A stretch of DNA of 36,838 nucleotides from the NCBI GenBank assembly GCA_023437485.1, contig JAEZGB010000189.1, positions 1 through 36,838 of the forward strand, written 5' to 3'. Of the stretch, positions 1 to 7,768 are shown in pieces; position 1 is the first letter of the stretch, and every line of letters starts with the position of its first letter. The notes under the pieces were generated by a model, which saw only the letters and a program-made list of their open reading frames with translations, was not told where the DNA came from and ran no database searches. The DNA is from Bacteroidota bacterium (lineage in GTDB: Bacteria > Bacteroidota > Bacteroidia > Flavobacteriales > Flavobacteriaceae). A program made the position numbers and the translations under genes.

Positions 1-361
1 ACACCATGCCCTGATACCCAAAATTGAGCAAATAAGCCGATTCCTTCATGACAAACTCGGCCAGTTCGCGCTCAAGTTGTTCATGAAAGTCAGTTTGGCC
101 GCTCATCATTCGAGCGCCCATCGGATAAGCGGCACCGTATTGCAGCGCGGCCTCGGCATCGGCACGGCGTACCTCAGGGTGGTTGGCCAGCCCAAGGTAA
201 TCGTTAATGCTCCAGTTTAGGATTTCCTTGCCGTGGAACTGCATCCGCGGCCCAAGTTCGCCTTCAAGTTTTGGAAAAACGTAATATCCTTCGGCCTGTG
301 AGGCCCATTTGCCCAGCGGGCCTTTATTGCTTTGAATCCTTTCAAAGAGATCTTTTACCAT
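1..361 (-). CDS. PLP-dependent alpha-oxoamine synthase family enzyme (partial, C-terminus outside window)
   Basis: The first 120 codons of a minus-strand gene that runs off the left edge, starting at the ATG at 361. The visible protein begins MVKDLFERIQSNKGPLGKWA and contains INDYLGLANHPEV and YPMGARMMSGQTDFHEQLE. These are the N-terminal signatures of the family holding 8-amino-7-oxononanoate synthase, glycine C-acetyltransferase, serine palmitoyltransferase and cysteate acyltransferase. Members condense an acyl thioester with an amino acid and release CO2 on a PLP cofactor; the PLP lysine would lie beyond the window. In Bacteroidota, paralogues of this family make sphingolipid or sulfonolipid (capnine) bases, and that is my best guess, but the visible part cannot separate the subfamilies. 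A well-formed promoter lies directly upstream, so the gene heads its own transcript. Confidence 0.85.
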   Translation of the reverse strand, partial: MVKDLFERIQSNKGPLGKWASQAEGYYVFPKLEGELGPRMQFHGKEILNWSINDYLGLANHPEVRRADAEAALQYGAAYPMGARMMSGQTDFHEQLERELAEFVMKESAYLLNFGYQGMV

Positions 362-397
362 GATTGACAGTGACGCCTCAATGCGCCTTTCAGTGCG

Positions 398-427
398 CAA
401 AAATAAGGTTTTGATGCGGATTGTCAA
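398..427 (-). promoter_or_regulatory. Bacteroidota-type promoter of the PLP enzyme gene
   Basis: On the minus strand TTGAC (plus 423-427) is followed after about 19 nt by TATTTTTG (plus 398-405), matching the -33 TTG / -7 TAnnTTTG pattern used by the primary sigma factor of this phylum. The leader to the ATG at 361 would be about 30 nt. Confidence 0.75.
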
Positions 428-459
428 TTTTTTCTTTAAGGCAAATGGCTAGAGGAAAT

Positions 460-687
460 TTAATTTTCGGCGGCCGCCCCCACCTCGGCGCCACTAACCT
501 GCGTGGTGTCCATCCCGGTTGCCATCTCAACCGACATCGTGTCGCCCTGGATTTCACTGACATCGGAACGAGTATCGGGCAAGCCGGTTTCCTGTGTTTC
601 GTCGTCGCGGACATCGTCTGAGTCCATCCTTTTACATCCTGTCGACATGACCAACAGGCCTGCCGCAATCCATGCTATTGCTTTCAT
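460..687 (-). CDS. small acidic lipoprotein, unknown function
   Basis: A 75-aa protein starting MKAIAWIAAGLLVMSTGCKR. A short hydrophobic signal segment ends in the lipobox MSTGC, so the mature protein would be attached by Cys18 to a membrane. The rest is short, rich in Asp, Glu, Thr and Ser, and has no domain I recognise. The start at 687 is preferred over the ATG at 753 because the lipoprotein signal begins there and because a -7 box lies between the two starts. It has its own promoter between the divergently read neighbours' ends, so it is probably monocistronic. Confidence 0.6.
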   Translation of the reverse strand: MKAIAWIAAGLLVMSTGCKRMDSDDVRDDETQETGLPDTRSDVSEIQGDTMSVEMATGMDTTQVSGAEVGAAAEN

Positions 688-704
688 AATCAAATGGTTT
701 TTGT

Positions 705-712
705 CAAAGATA
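705..712 (-). promoter_or_regulatory. -7 box upstream of the small lipoprotein
   Basis: TATCTTTG on the minus strand, 17 nt before the ATG at 687. No clear TTTG is present at the ideal -33 distance. Its position downstream of the longer ORF's first ATG (753) supports the shorter start. Confidence 0.5.
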
Positions 713-789
713 AGGTTTGTGAGACGCACGTGTTTTACAACATTCCAACACAAGGTTCGGTCAAAAACATCATTAGAAGGGAAATCGCC

Positions 790-1641
790 CTATTGCCTGG
801 CAAATTTCACACGCTTTGTTCCCGATGCGCTGGTAATCTTCGCAAGATAAAGCCCTGAGGCAAGTCCCGAAACATCCACCGAAACGTCCATAACCTGCTC
901 TAAGATCAATTGCCCCGAAAGTGAATATATCGATATTTTACCGGCCTCAATACCTGAAAAATGAAGTCTGTCGCGTGCGGGATTGGGCCAGACTGCCAGA
1001 ACTTCCCCGGAAGGTGTACCCACGCTAAGGTTGCATTCCTCATTGATTTCGACAATAATGGGCGTTCCCGCGGTTGACGATTCCAATTCCGGGCATTCCT
1101 GTGGGGCGGCACTCACATAGTATTCGCCCGGCTCAGTAACCTCAAGGGTCATCTCGTTTTCTCCGGGGATGAGTTCTCCGTTGCGGTACCACCGGATGTT
1201 TGTGTTGTACGGATTGAAAACCTCAATGGTAAAGGCTGTGCCCTCACACAAAAGGGTATTACCGTTGTTGGGGTTCTGCGAAACATTTTCAAATTCGCCG
1301 TAACCAAATGAGATGGGAAGAAAAGCCCAGGAATCAATTTGCAGGACATTGGATTCATAATCTACACCGCCCAAGGTCCCGACCACCTTGATCAGCGCCT
1401 GGTCATAAGTCATCCAGTCATAGGTGAACGAGGGGCCGGTCACGCCCTGGATGAGCTGGAAATCATCACTTGAAAACCAGTATTTGTAGTACCAAGCGTA
1501 GGAATCATAATTGACGCCGTTAACCACTGACGCCGTTCCGCTTCCGTTTTGGCACAGGATCTCATCGCCCTCTATCACAGGGTTTTGCGCAAATGACCCG
1601 GCCGTAAACAACATTGAGAAAATAAGTAAAAATCTTTTCAT
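790..1641 (-). CDS. secreted protein with type IX secretion C-terminal sorting domain
   Basis: A 283-aa protein. Residues 1-18 (MKRFLLIFSMLFTAGSFA) form a Sec signal peptide ending before QNP. The middle (about 20-200) is rich in Gly, Asn, Tyr and aromatic residues and contains a stretch (NTNIRWYRNGELIPGENEMT) typical of Ig-like or PKD-like beta domains. The last 75 residues carry the type A T9SS sorting signature: VWPNPARDRLHFSG, then KISIYSLSGQL, then GLASGLYLAKI and a basic end KRVKFARQ. The protein should cross the outer membrane through the gliding/T9SS machinery and be released or anchored at the surface after removal of this domain. No catalytic motif is visible, so the substrate or ligand is unknown. 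Confidence 0.9.
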   Translation of the reverse strand: MKRFLLIFSMLFTAGSFAQNPVIEGDEILCQNGSGTASVVNGVNYDSYAWYYKYWFSSDDFQLIQGVTGPSFTYDWMTYDQALIKVVGTLGGVDYESNVLQIDSWAFLPISFGYGEFENVSQNPNNGNTLLCEGTAFTIEVFNPYNTNIRWYRNGELIPGENEMTLEVTEPGEYYVSAAPQECPELESSTAGTPIIVEINEECNLSVGTPSGEVLAVWPNPARDRLHFSGIEAGKISIYSLSGQLILEQVMDVSVDVSGLASGLYLAKITSASGTKRVKFARQ

Positions 1642-1662
1642 GATGATGGGTTAATGATTACT

Positions 1663-1670
1663 CAAATTTA
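1663..1670 (-). promoter_or_regulatory. -7 box of the T9SS cargo gene
   Basis: TAAATTTG on the minus strand, 21 nt upstream of the ATG at 1641. It matches TAnnTTTG exactly; no good -33 element is seen at the ideal spacing. Confidence 0.55.
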
Positions 1671-1783
1671 GTAAAAACGCAAAGCTAATTGCCTTCCCGC
1701 GTGCGATTGAGCCAAATTTTTCGAATAATTTTAATAAATTAGCGATGAACCCCGGCAGTTATTTTTAGAACAATTCCACTCCC

Positions 1784-2884
1784 ATGGCAGAAATCAACAG
1801 GCCAGTTTTCAAAAAACCCGACCAGGAAGATTTCTTCCATCGGCTTCGGGCCGAAGTACAGGACAAAGTGCTCCGGGACCCGCGTCCGCAAAACCGAAAC
1901 ATTGTCAAATGTGTCTTTCTACTCCTGGCTTACTTTGCCGCCTATTCCGGCATCCTTGTCTTTGGGAACGCGACACCGATGCTGTTCGCGTTTTATATAC
2001 TAACGGGAATATTTATGATGGTGCTCTTCATCAATTCATACCATGATGCGGTTCACGCCTCCCTGTTCAGGCAAAGATGGCTAAACCGTCGATTTACATT
2101 GATCCTGGAACTCTTTGGCAGCAACTCATGGCTCTGGCAACGCCGCCACCTGCAGCTGCACCATCCATTTCCCAATGTACCCAACTGGGACATTGACATC
2201 AAGCAAAGTAAACTGGTGCGCATTTTTCCTGACAGCCCAATGTTTGAACTGCATCGGTACCAGCATATTTATATGTGGATGATTTATCCATTCTATTCTC
2301 TAAATTGGCTTTACATTAGGGATTTCAGGGATTTCTTCTCCAATGATGACAATTATGTCAAAAGAATGGGCAAAATCCCAAAAATTGAGTTTGTCAAACT
2401 GTTCATGGCCAAAATCATAAATCTTTTGTTCCTGGTGGGGATCCCGCTACTGGTGCTGCAACAACCCTGGCACATTATTATTTTGGGATGGCTTTCCATG
2501 CACGTGGCAGCGAGCGTATTTGGAGTGGTTGCCCTGATATCGACCCATGTGGATGAGCACGCGCAGTTCCCATCTGTTGCCCCGGACGGAAAAATGGACA
2601 ACACCTGGGCCGGCCATCAACTTTTGGTCACCAAGGATTTTAGTACGGGCAGTCCTTTGGCCAATTTTCTTTTTGGCGGGTTCACCCATCATGTGGCACA
2701 TCATCTGTTTCCGGGCGTAGCCCACACCTACTATCCTGAAATTACCGCGCTGATCCGCAAATACGCCGACGATTATGGATTTTCCTACCGGTCTTACCCG
2801 TTTCATGAGGCCATCATATCGCATTTCAAACTATTAAAGGAAAGGGGCCGCCACCAGAGCATCTTTCAATCCACTGAACTATGA
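1784..2884 (+). CDS. membrane fatty acid desaturase family protein
   Basis: A 366-aa integral membrane protein with the three histidine clusters of the di-iron desaturase/hydroxylase family: HDAVH near residue 88, HLQLHH near 123 and HHVAHHLF near 306. Pairs of hydrophobic segments (about 45-90 and 205-255) fit the usual four-helix topology with the His boxes in the cytoplasm. It should introduce a double bond into, or hydroxylate, a membrane acyl chain using O2 and an electron carrier; position specificity cannot be read from the sequence. The stop codon overlaps the start of rdgB (ATGA), so the two are translationally coupled, though no functional link is obvious. A near-consensus -7 box (TATTTTTA, 1760-1767) precedes the gene. 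Confidence 0.88.
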   Translation: MAEINRPVFKKPDQEDFFHRLRAEVQDKVLRDPRPQNRNIVKCVFLLLAYFAAYSGILVFGNATPMLFAFYILTGIFMMVLFINSYHDAVHASLFRQRWLNRRFTLILELFGSNSWLWQRRHLQLHHPFPNVPNWDIDIKQSKLVRIFPDSPMFELHRYQHIYMWMIYPFYSLNWLYIRDFRDFFSNDDNYVKRMGKIPKIEFVKLFMAKIINLLFLVGIPLLVLQQPWHIIILGWLSMHVAASVFGVVALISTHVDEHAQFPSVAPDGKMDNTWAGHQLLVTKDFSTGSPLANFLFGGFTHHVAHHLFPGVAHTYYPEITALIRKYADDYGFSYRSYPFHEAIISHFKLLKERGRHQSIFQSTEL

Positions 2885-3453
2885 AACTTGTTTTCGCATC
2901 GGCCAATTCCGGAAAGATTGCCGAGATCCAGCAAATGCTTCCACCACATATCCGACTCTTGGGCCTTCCCGACATCGGTTGCCATGAAGAAATTCCTGAA
3001 ACTGCCGGCACCATGGAGGGCAATGCCATTCTCAAAGCCGATTACGTGACCCGGAAATATGGTTATGACTGCTTTGCCGACGACACCGGGCTGGAAGTCG
3101 CCGCGCTTGGCGGGAAGCCGGGCGTGCTGTCGGCCAGGTACGCGGGTGAACAAAAAAGTCCGTCCGACAACATTGACATGCTTTTGCGCAATCTTGAAGG
3201 ATGCGATGACCGCCGCGCCCATTTTAAAACCGTAATCGCGTTGAATCTCTGTGGGAACCAATTCCTTTTTGAAGGAATTTGTACGGGTGAGATTACCACC
3301 GAACGACACGGAAACGGCGGCTTTGGTTATGATCCGGTCTTTCGCCCTCACGGCTATGACAGCACATTCGCGCAACTTTCGGCACAGGAAAAAAACCGCA
3401 TAGGCCATCGCGGCGTCGCTTTTAGGAAGTTGCTCGCGTTCCTGGAAAAGTAA
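2881..3453 (+). CDS. rdgB: non-canonical purine NTP pyrophosphatase (RdgB/HAM1 family)
   Basis: A 190-aa protein of normal family length. The N-terminal FASANSGK is the substrate-phosphate motif, DDTGLEVAALGGKPG (about residues 67-81) carries the catalytic Asp pair, and HGNGGFGYDPVF (about 142-153) is the conserved base-recognition segment. The enzyme hydrolyses dITP, ITP and XTP to monophosphates plus pyrophosphate, keeping deaminated purines out of DNA and RNA. Its ATG overlaps the last codon of the desaturase by 4 bp. Translational coupling is likely, as no promoter is visible for it. Confidence 0.95.
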   Translation: MKLVFASANSGKIAEIQQMLPPHIRLLGLPDIGCHEEIPETAGTMEGNAILKADYVTRKYGYDCFADDTGLEVAALGGKPGVLSARYAGEQKSPSDNIDMLLRNLEGCDDRRAHFKTVIALNLCGNQFLFEGICTGEITTERHGNGGFGYDPVFRPHGYDSTFAQLSAQEKNRIGHRGVAFRKLLAFLEK

Positions 3454-3513
3454 CTGCCTGATTTTCAATTTAAAATAAAACTAAAACGATTAGGCAATTC
3501 GGTTTATTCGCAG

Positions 3514-3521
3514 TACTTTTG
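3514..3521 (+). promoter_or_regulatory. -7 box of the DEAD-box helicase gene
   Basis: TACTTTTG, an exact TAnnTTTG match, lies 20 nt before the ATG at 3542 in the gap after rdgB. It indicates a separate transcription start for the helicase gene. Confidence 0.65.
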
Positions 3522-3541
3522 CGCGAATTTTAAAACACTTT

Positions 3542-5383
3542 ATGAATAAATTTGAACAATTGGGCCTGAACGAGTCGCTGCTGCTGGCTGTCAGGGATCT
3601 CGGATTCGAGAACCCGTCGGAAGTACAGGAAAAAGCGATTCCCGTTTTATTGGAACAGGATACCGATATTGTTGCCCTTGCGCAAACCGGAACCGGCAAG
3701 ACCGCCGCTTTTGGGTTTCCGCTGATCCAGAAGATTGACGCAGAGAACCGCAATACGCAGGCATTGGTGCTTGCGCCTACCCGGGAGCTTTGCCTCCAGA
3801 TCACCAATGAGATTAAATTGTACTCCAAGTACGTGCCCGGAATTCACACCGTGGCCGTTTACGGAGGGGCAAGCATTACCGAACAAGCCCGCGAAGTAAA
3901 GCGCGGCGCCCAAATCATCGTCGCTACGCCGGGTCGTATGCAGGACATGATCAACCGAAAACTCGTCAACATTTCGCAGATTGATTACTGCGTGTTGGAC
4001 GAGGCCGACGAGATGCTCAACATGGGCTTTTATGAAGACATGGTGGCAATTCTTTCCGAAACCCCGCAGGAGAAAAACACCTGGCTGTTTTCGGCGACGA
4101 TGCCTGCCGAGGTGGCTCGCATCGCCAAGGAATTCATGCACAGCCCGCAGGAAATTACCGTCGGGACAAGGAATTCGGGATCGGCAACGGTCTCGCATGA
4201 ATTTTACATGGTCAACGCACGCGACCGTTACGAGGCGCTCAAAAGGCTGGCCGATACCAATCCCGATATTTTCTCGGTGGTATTTTGCCGCACCAAGCGC
4301 GACACGCAACAGGTTGCCGAAAAACTCATCGAAGACGGCTACAATGCCGCAGCCTTGCACGGTGACCTTTCTCAGGCACAGCGCGACGGGGTGATGAAAT
4401 CCTTCCGCGGACGCCAGATCCAGATGCTCGTGGCCACTGACGTGGCTGCCAGGGGAATCGACGTGGACAACATCACCCACGTGATCAATTACCAGCTTCC
4501 CGATGAGATCGAGACTTACAACCACCGTTCAGGCCGTACGGGCCGTGCAGGGAAACTGGGAACTCCAATCGTGATCATCACCAAGAGCGAGCTCAGGAAG
4601 ATCTCGGCTATCGAGCGCATCATCAAGCAAAAGTTTGAAGAGAAGACGATTCCATCGGGTATCGAGATCTGCGAAATCCAGCTGCTTCACCTTGCCAACA
4701 AGATCAAGGATACCGAGGTAGACCACGAAATTGACAACTATCTGCCGGCCATCAACACCGTTTTGGAAGGCCTGTCCAAGGAAGAACTCATCAAGAAGAT
4801 GGTTTCGGTTGAATTTAACCGGTTCCTGAACTATTACAAAAAAACGCGCGACCTTTCGGCGCAAACCGCGGGCAGTCGTCCGGAGCAGTCTGAAGACCAG
4901 GTGCGATATTTTGTGAACATCGGGTCCCGCGATAATTTTGACTGGATGTCCCTGAAAGATTTCCTTCGCGACCGCCTTAAACTGGGCCGCGATGATCTTT
5001 TCAAAGTGGATGTCAAGGAGGGTTTTTCTTTTTTCAGCACCGATGCCAAGTACAGCGATAAGGTGATGGAAATTCTGAACAATATGCTCCTTGAAGGGCG
5101 TCGTGTCAATGCCGAAATTTCCAAAAACGACGCTGGTACCAGGCGCGATCACAACGGTCGTGGCGGAGATTTTAAGCGCACAGGCAAGTTTGACAAGCCA
5201 TTCCGGGAAAAAAGCTTCAAGCGCGACCGAAGCGAATCATTTGACTCGCCCCGCCGGGAAGGGTTTGCACCCGCCAAGCGCGAAGGATCGCCCCGCCGTA
5301 CCCAGGGAACTACCGAAAGGGCTCCCCGCCGGTCAGAGAACTTTGGCGATACGCCACGGTCAAAAAGACCTCGCAGGGGTTAA
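3542..5383 (+). CDS. DEAD-box ATP-dependent RNA helicase with DbpA-type RNA-binding domain
   Basis: A 613-aa helicase. The Q motif GFENPSEVQEKAIP lies at about 21-34, motif I AQTGTGKT at 47-54, Ia PTRELCLQ near 81, DEAD at 153-156, SAT near 187, motif V VATDVAARGID near 300, and motif VI HRSGRTGRAG near 329. After the two RecA-like domains and a linker, residues about 455-535 (RYFVNIGSRDNFDWMSL onward) match the DbpA/CsdA RNA-binding domain. The last 75 residues are Arg/Gly/Ser-rich and disordered, a common nucleic-acid-binding tail. The architecture is that of DeaD/CsdA-type helicases, which act in ribosome assembly and mRNA turnover, often in the cold. I leave the symbol open because several paralogues share this layout. 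Confidence 0.93.
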   Translation: MNKFEQLGLNESLLLAVRDLGFENPSEVQEKAIPVLLEQDTDIVALAQTGTGKTAAFGFPLIQKIDAENRNTQALVLAPTRELCLQITNEIKLYSKYVPGIHTVAVYGGASITEQAREVKRGAQIIVATPGRMQDMINRKLVNISQIDYCVLDEADEMLNMGFYEDMVAILSETPQEKNTWLFSATMPAEVARIAKEFMHSPQEITVGTRNSGSATVSHEFYMVNARDRYEALKRLADTNPDIFSVVFCRTKRDTQQVAEKLIEDGYNAAALHGDLSQAQRDGVMKSFRGRQIQMLVATDVAARGIDVDNITHVINYQLPDEIETYNHRSGRTGRAGKLGTPIVIITKSELRKISAIERIIKQKFEEKTIPSGIEICEIQLLHLANKIKDTEVDHEIDNYLPAINTVLEGLSKEELIKKMVSVEFNRFLNYYKKTRDLSAQTAGSRPEQSEDQVRYFVNIGSRDNFDWMSLKDFLRDRLKLGRDDLFKVDVKEGFSFFSTDAKYSDKVMEILNNMLLEGRRVNAEISKNDAGTRRDHNGRGGDFKRTGKFDKPFREKSFKRDRSESFDSPRREGFAPAKREGSPRRTQGTTERAPRRSENFGDTPRSKRPRRG

Positions 5384-5463
5384 CTGTTAATTTTCTAATA
5401 ATTACAATGAGGCTGCAAGATTTCACTCTCTGTTTGACTACTTTTAGCGTGTCAAACAAGGCC

Positions 5464-6231
5464 ATGAGATTTTTTGCAGTCTTATTTTTTTGCCTGGCAG
5501 GCATTGTGTGCCGCGCACAGGAAAATCCAACTTCACAAAAGGTTTCGGGCGTGGTGGTGAATGACAATACGATGTTGGCCGTACCTCACGTCAATATCAT
5601 CAACCTGAACCGCGTTAAGGGAACCGTCTCCAATGAAGATGGTTTTTTTGAAATCGAGGTAGGCGTCAATGACACTCTTCACTTCACCTTGCTTGGGTTT
5701 CGCTCGCTTCGCGTGCGCGTTACCAATGATTGGTTAAAGACCAGGGAAACCACAATTTACCTTACTGAAAAGGCCATTGCGCTTGAAGAAGTTGTGGTGC
5801 AACCCTACAAGCTCACCGGATATCTCGAGATTGATTCCAAACTCATCCCCTTGCGCGAAAATTACCGGTACAGCATATCGGGCCTGTCCCAGGGCTATGA
5901 AGCGGGCGAGTATTCGCCGGGGGCTTTTGGACGGGTGCTGGGTTCGATCTTCAATCCTGCCGACATGCTCTATAACTTTTTTGGAAAACGCCCCAGGGAA
6001 CTCAAAAAACTCCGGCAACTCAGAAAGGATGACACCGTCAGGAACCTGCTGGAATCCAAATATGACAGGGAAACGATATCGCTCTTGTTGGGTATCGACA
6101 AAAATGAAATTGCCGAGATCCTGCAACGATGCAACTATTCCGACTCCTTTGTACAGGCCGCAAATGACCTCCAGATCATGGATGCCATTAGTGAATGTTA
6201 CGAGGAATACAAGATCCTGAAGAAAAAGTAA
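5464..6231 (+). CDS. secreted CarboxypepD_reg-like domain protein
   Basis: A 255-aa protein. The start at 5464 (MRFFAVLFFCLAGIVCRAQ) opens directly with a signal peptide and lies just after a near-consensus -7 box (TACTTTTA, 5439-5446). The ATG at 5407 would put 19 polar residues before the signal and is unlikely. Residues about 28-110 form a carboxypeptidase-regulatory-like beta sandwich (VSGVVVNDNTMLAVPHVNI ... GTVSNEDGFFEIEV), ending with EEVVVQPYKLTGYLEID. This is the domain found at the front of SusC/TonB receptors, but no plug or barrel follows, only a helical region to the C-terminus. It is periplasmic or surface-exposed with unknown function. The gene ends flush with the convergent TrmH-family gene with no visible terminator. 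Confidence 0.75.
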   Translation: MRFFAVLFFCLAGIVCRAQENPTSQKVSGVVVNDNTMLAVPHVNIINLNRVKGTVSNEDGFFEIEVGVNDTLHFTLLGFRSLRVRVTNDWLKTRETTIYLTEKAIALEEVVVQPYKLTGYLEIDSKLIPLRENYRYSISGLSQGYEAGEYSPGAFGRVLGSIFNPADMLYNFFGKRPRELKKLRQLRKDDTVRNLLESKYDRETISLLLGIDKNEIAEILQRCNYSDSFVQAANDLQIMDAISECYEEYKILKKK

Positions 6232-6894
6232 TCAGGAAATATTCTCTTCGCGCCAGCGTTTTTCAATTCGCGCGATGTCCTTGATTGAATGGCGGGCCCA
6301 CTCCAACCGCTTTTTGAGAACTTCCTGCTGGGTCAATTTCCAGTTTACGTCGCTGTTTCGCAACCGTGTGGTCAGGTCCTGCAATATGATGGCCGCCGAA
6401 ACCGAAATGTTGAGGCTCTCGGTAAAACCCGCCATCGGAATTTTCAAAAACCCATCGGCGCGATCCATCACTTCCTGGGATAATCCGTTGTTTTCGGTTC
6501 CAAAAAAAAGGGCTGCCGGAGTCGAAAGGTCAAAATCCGAAAGCAGGCAATCATTGTTATGCGGCGTTGTGGCAATGATGCGGTACCCCTGATCTTTTAA
6601 CGAATCGATACATTGGGTGACGGTTCCATACCTGATAATATCGACCCACTTTTGAGCGCCCATCGCAATTTCCTTATCAATGGTACGTCCCAGCCTGTGT
6701 TCGACCACGTGCACACGCTGTACACCAAAGACTTCGCAGGAACGCATCACCGCGCTAGTGTTGTGAAGCTGAAAGACGTCTTCAACAGCAACCGTAAGAA
6801 AGTTTGTCCGGCGGGACAGCACATCCAGAAAACGGGCTTTCCTGTCGTCGGTAAGAAAACTTTCAAGGTAGTCGAGAAGGTCGGAATCCTGCAT
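6232..6894 (-). CDS. TrmH-family (SPOUT) RNA 2'-O-methyltransferase
   Basis: A 220-aa protein from the ATG at 6894 (MQDSDLLDYLESF). SPOUT motifs are clear: NTSAVMRSCEVFGV (motif 1), LFFGTENNGLS (motif 2) and IPMAGFTESLNISVSAAI (motif 3), which form the knotted SAM pocket. It resembles TrmH, which 2'-O-methylates G18 of tRNA, more than the 23S rRNA enzyme RlmB. A longer reading frame begins at 6918 (MPIFAKKI), but its first codons are themselves a -7 box, so the internal ATG is chosen. The 3' end abuts the convergent gene at 6231. Confidence 0.88.
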   Translation of the reverse strand: MQDSDLLDYLESFLTDDRKARFLDVLSRRTNFLTVAVEDVFQLHNTSAVMRSCEVFGVQRVHVVEHRLGRTIDKEIAMGAQKWVDIIRYGTVTQCIDSLKDQGYRIIATTPHNNDCLLSDFDLSTPAALFFGTENNGLSQEVMDRADGFLKIPMAGFTESLNISVSAAIILQDLTTRLRNSDVNWKLTQQEVLKKRLEWARHSIKDIARIEKRWREENIS

Positions 6895-6905
6895 GATTTT
6901 TTTTG

Positions 6906-6913
6906 CAAAAATA
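6906..6913 (-). promoter_or_regulatory. -7 box that decides the start of the TrmH-family gene
   Basis: TATTTTTG on the minus strand lies inside the codons of the longer candidate start (6918) and 11 nt before the ATG at 6894. Transcription would begin about 5-7 nt before that ATG, giving an extremely short leader. Confidence 0.55.
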
Positions 6914-7000
6914 GGCATTTACCCCCGCCCGCCCACCCAAGGTACCCCACCCCCAAACTTTACCACTGCGCTTTTCCCGCAATTTTCCTAAATTCAGCAA

Positions 7001-7693
7001 ATGAAAAAACTTGTAGTTCTTACCGGTGCCGGCATCTCGGCCGAGAGCGGAATATCTACCTTCCGCGACTCAAACGGGTTGTGGGAAGGCCATGATGTCA
7101 TGGAAGTCGCCTCGCCGCAGGGCTGGGCCAAAAACCCTGCGTTGGTCCAGGATTTTTACAATAAGAGGCGCCGCCAGCTCCATCAGGTACAGCCCAACCG
7201 GGGGCACGAGATCCTGGCTGAGCTTCAGGAGCATCTCCAGGTGCACATCATCACCCAAAACGTCGACAACCTCCACGAGCGCGCGGGCAGCCGCAATGTT
7301 ATTCACCTCCACGGCGAATTGTTCAAGGTTCGCAGCACTCAGGACGACAACGATGTCCGGCATTGGGAAGGCGACCTTACTGAAAACGACCGGGATGCCA
7401 ACGGCTTTCCGTTAAGGCCACACATCGTTTGGTTTGGCGAGGCAGTTCCGCAAATGGAACCGGCGATTGAACTGGCCATGCAAGCCGATATTTTCGCTGT
7501 GGCAGGAACCTCAATGCAGGTCTATCCAGCAGCGGGCCTTATTGATTTTGCTCCCGGCCACGCGCCGATATTTTATGTCGATCCCAAACCGGCAACACTT
7601 TACCTGCCCGGAAAAAGATTGACCGTCATTGCCGAACCGGCCTCAACAGGACTGGAGGCGATGCGAGCGGCAATATTGCGGATGCTACAGTAA
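7001..7693 (+). CDS. cobB: NAD-dependent protein deacylase (sirtuin, class III-like, no zinc Cys4)
   Basis: A 230-aa sirtuin. The NAD-binding loop TGAGISAESGISTFRD lies at about 8-23 and the catalytic segment TQNVDNLHERAG with IHLHGEL at about 80-104. The Tyr-x-x-Arg pair of desuccinylating sirtuins is present in FYNKRRRQL (about 52-60). The four Cys that normally hold a structural zinc are missing: between HLHGEL and PHIVWFGE the protein has no Cys at all. It should remove acyl groups (acetyl, succinyl) from lysines using NAD+. The symbol follows the E. coli class III homologue and is tentative. The upstream gap shared with the TrmH gene is C-rich, with no clear promoter box. Confidence 0.9.
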   Translation: MKKLVVLTGAGISAESGISTFRDSNGLWEGHDVMEVASPQGWAKNPALVQDFYNKRRRQLHQVQPNRGHEILAELQEHLQVHIITQNVDNLHERAGSRNVIHLHGELFKVRSTQDDNDVRHWEGDLTENDRDANGFPLRPHIVWFGEAVPQMEPAIELAMQADIFAVAGTSMQVYPAAGLIDFAPGHAPIFYVDPKPATLYLPGKRLTVIAEPASTGLEAMRAAILRMLQ

Positions 7694-7742
7694 ACACGTG
7701 TGTTTTGCATACTTTCCAGTTTCATTTTTGGCCCTGAAACAT

Positions 7743-7750
7743 TATATTTG
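7743..7750 (+). promoter_or_regulatory. -7 box of purB
   Basis: TATATTTG, an exact TAnnTTTG match, 18 nt before the purB ATG at 7769 and downstream of an in-frame ATG at 7700. It supports the shorter start and probably drives purB and the two genes packed behind it. Confidence 0.65.
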
Positions 7751-7768
7751 CGGATAACGCGAAATCAG

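Noticed and set aside
3647..4525. 292-aa minus-strand open frame inside the DEAD-box helicase
   Set aside because: It is the antisense shadow of a strongly conserved helicase gene; the peptide has no recognisable domain and no promoter.
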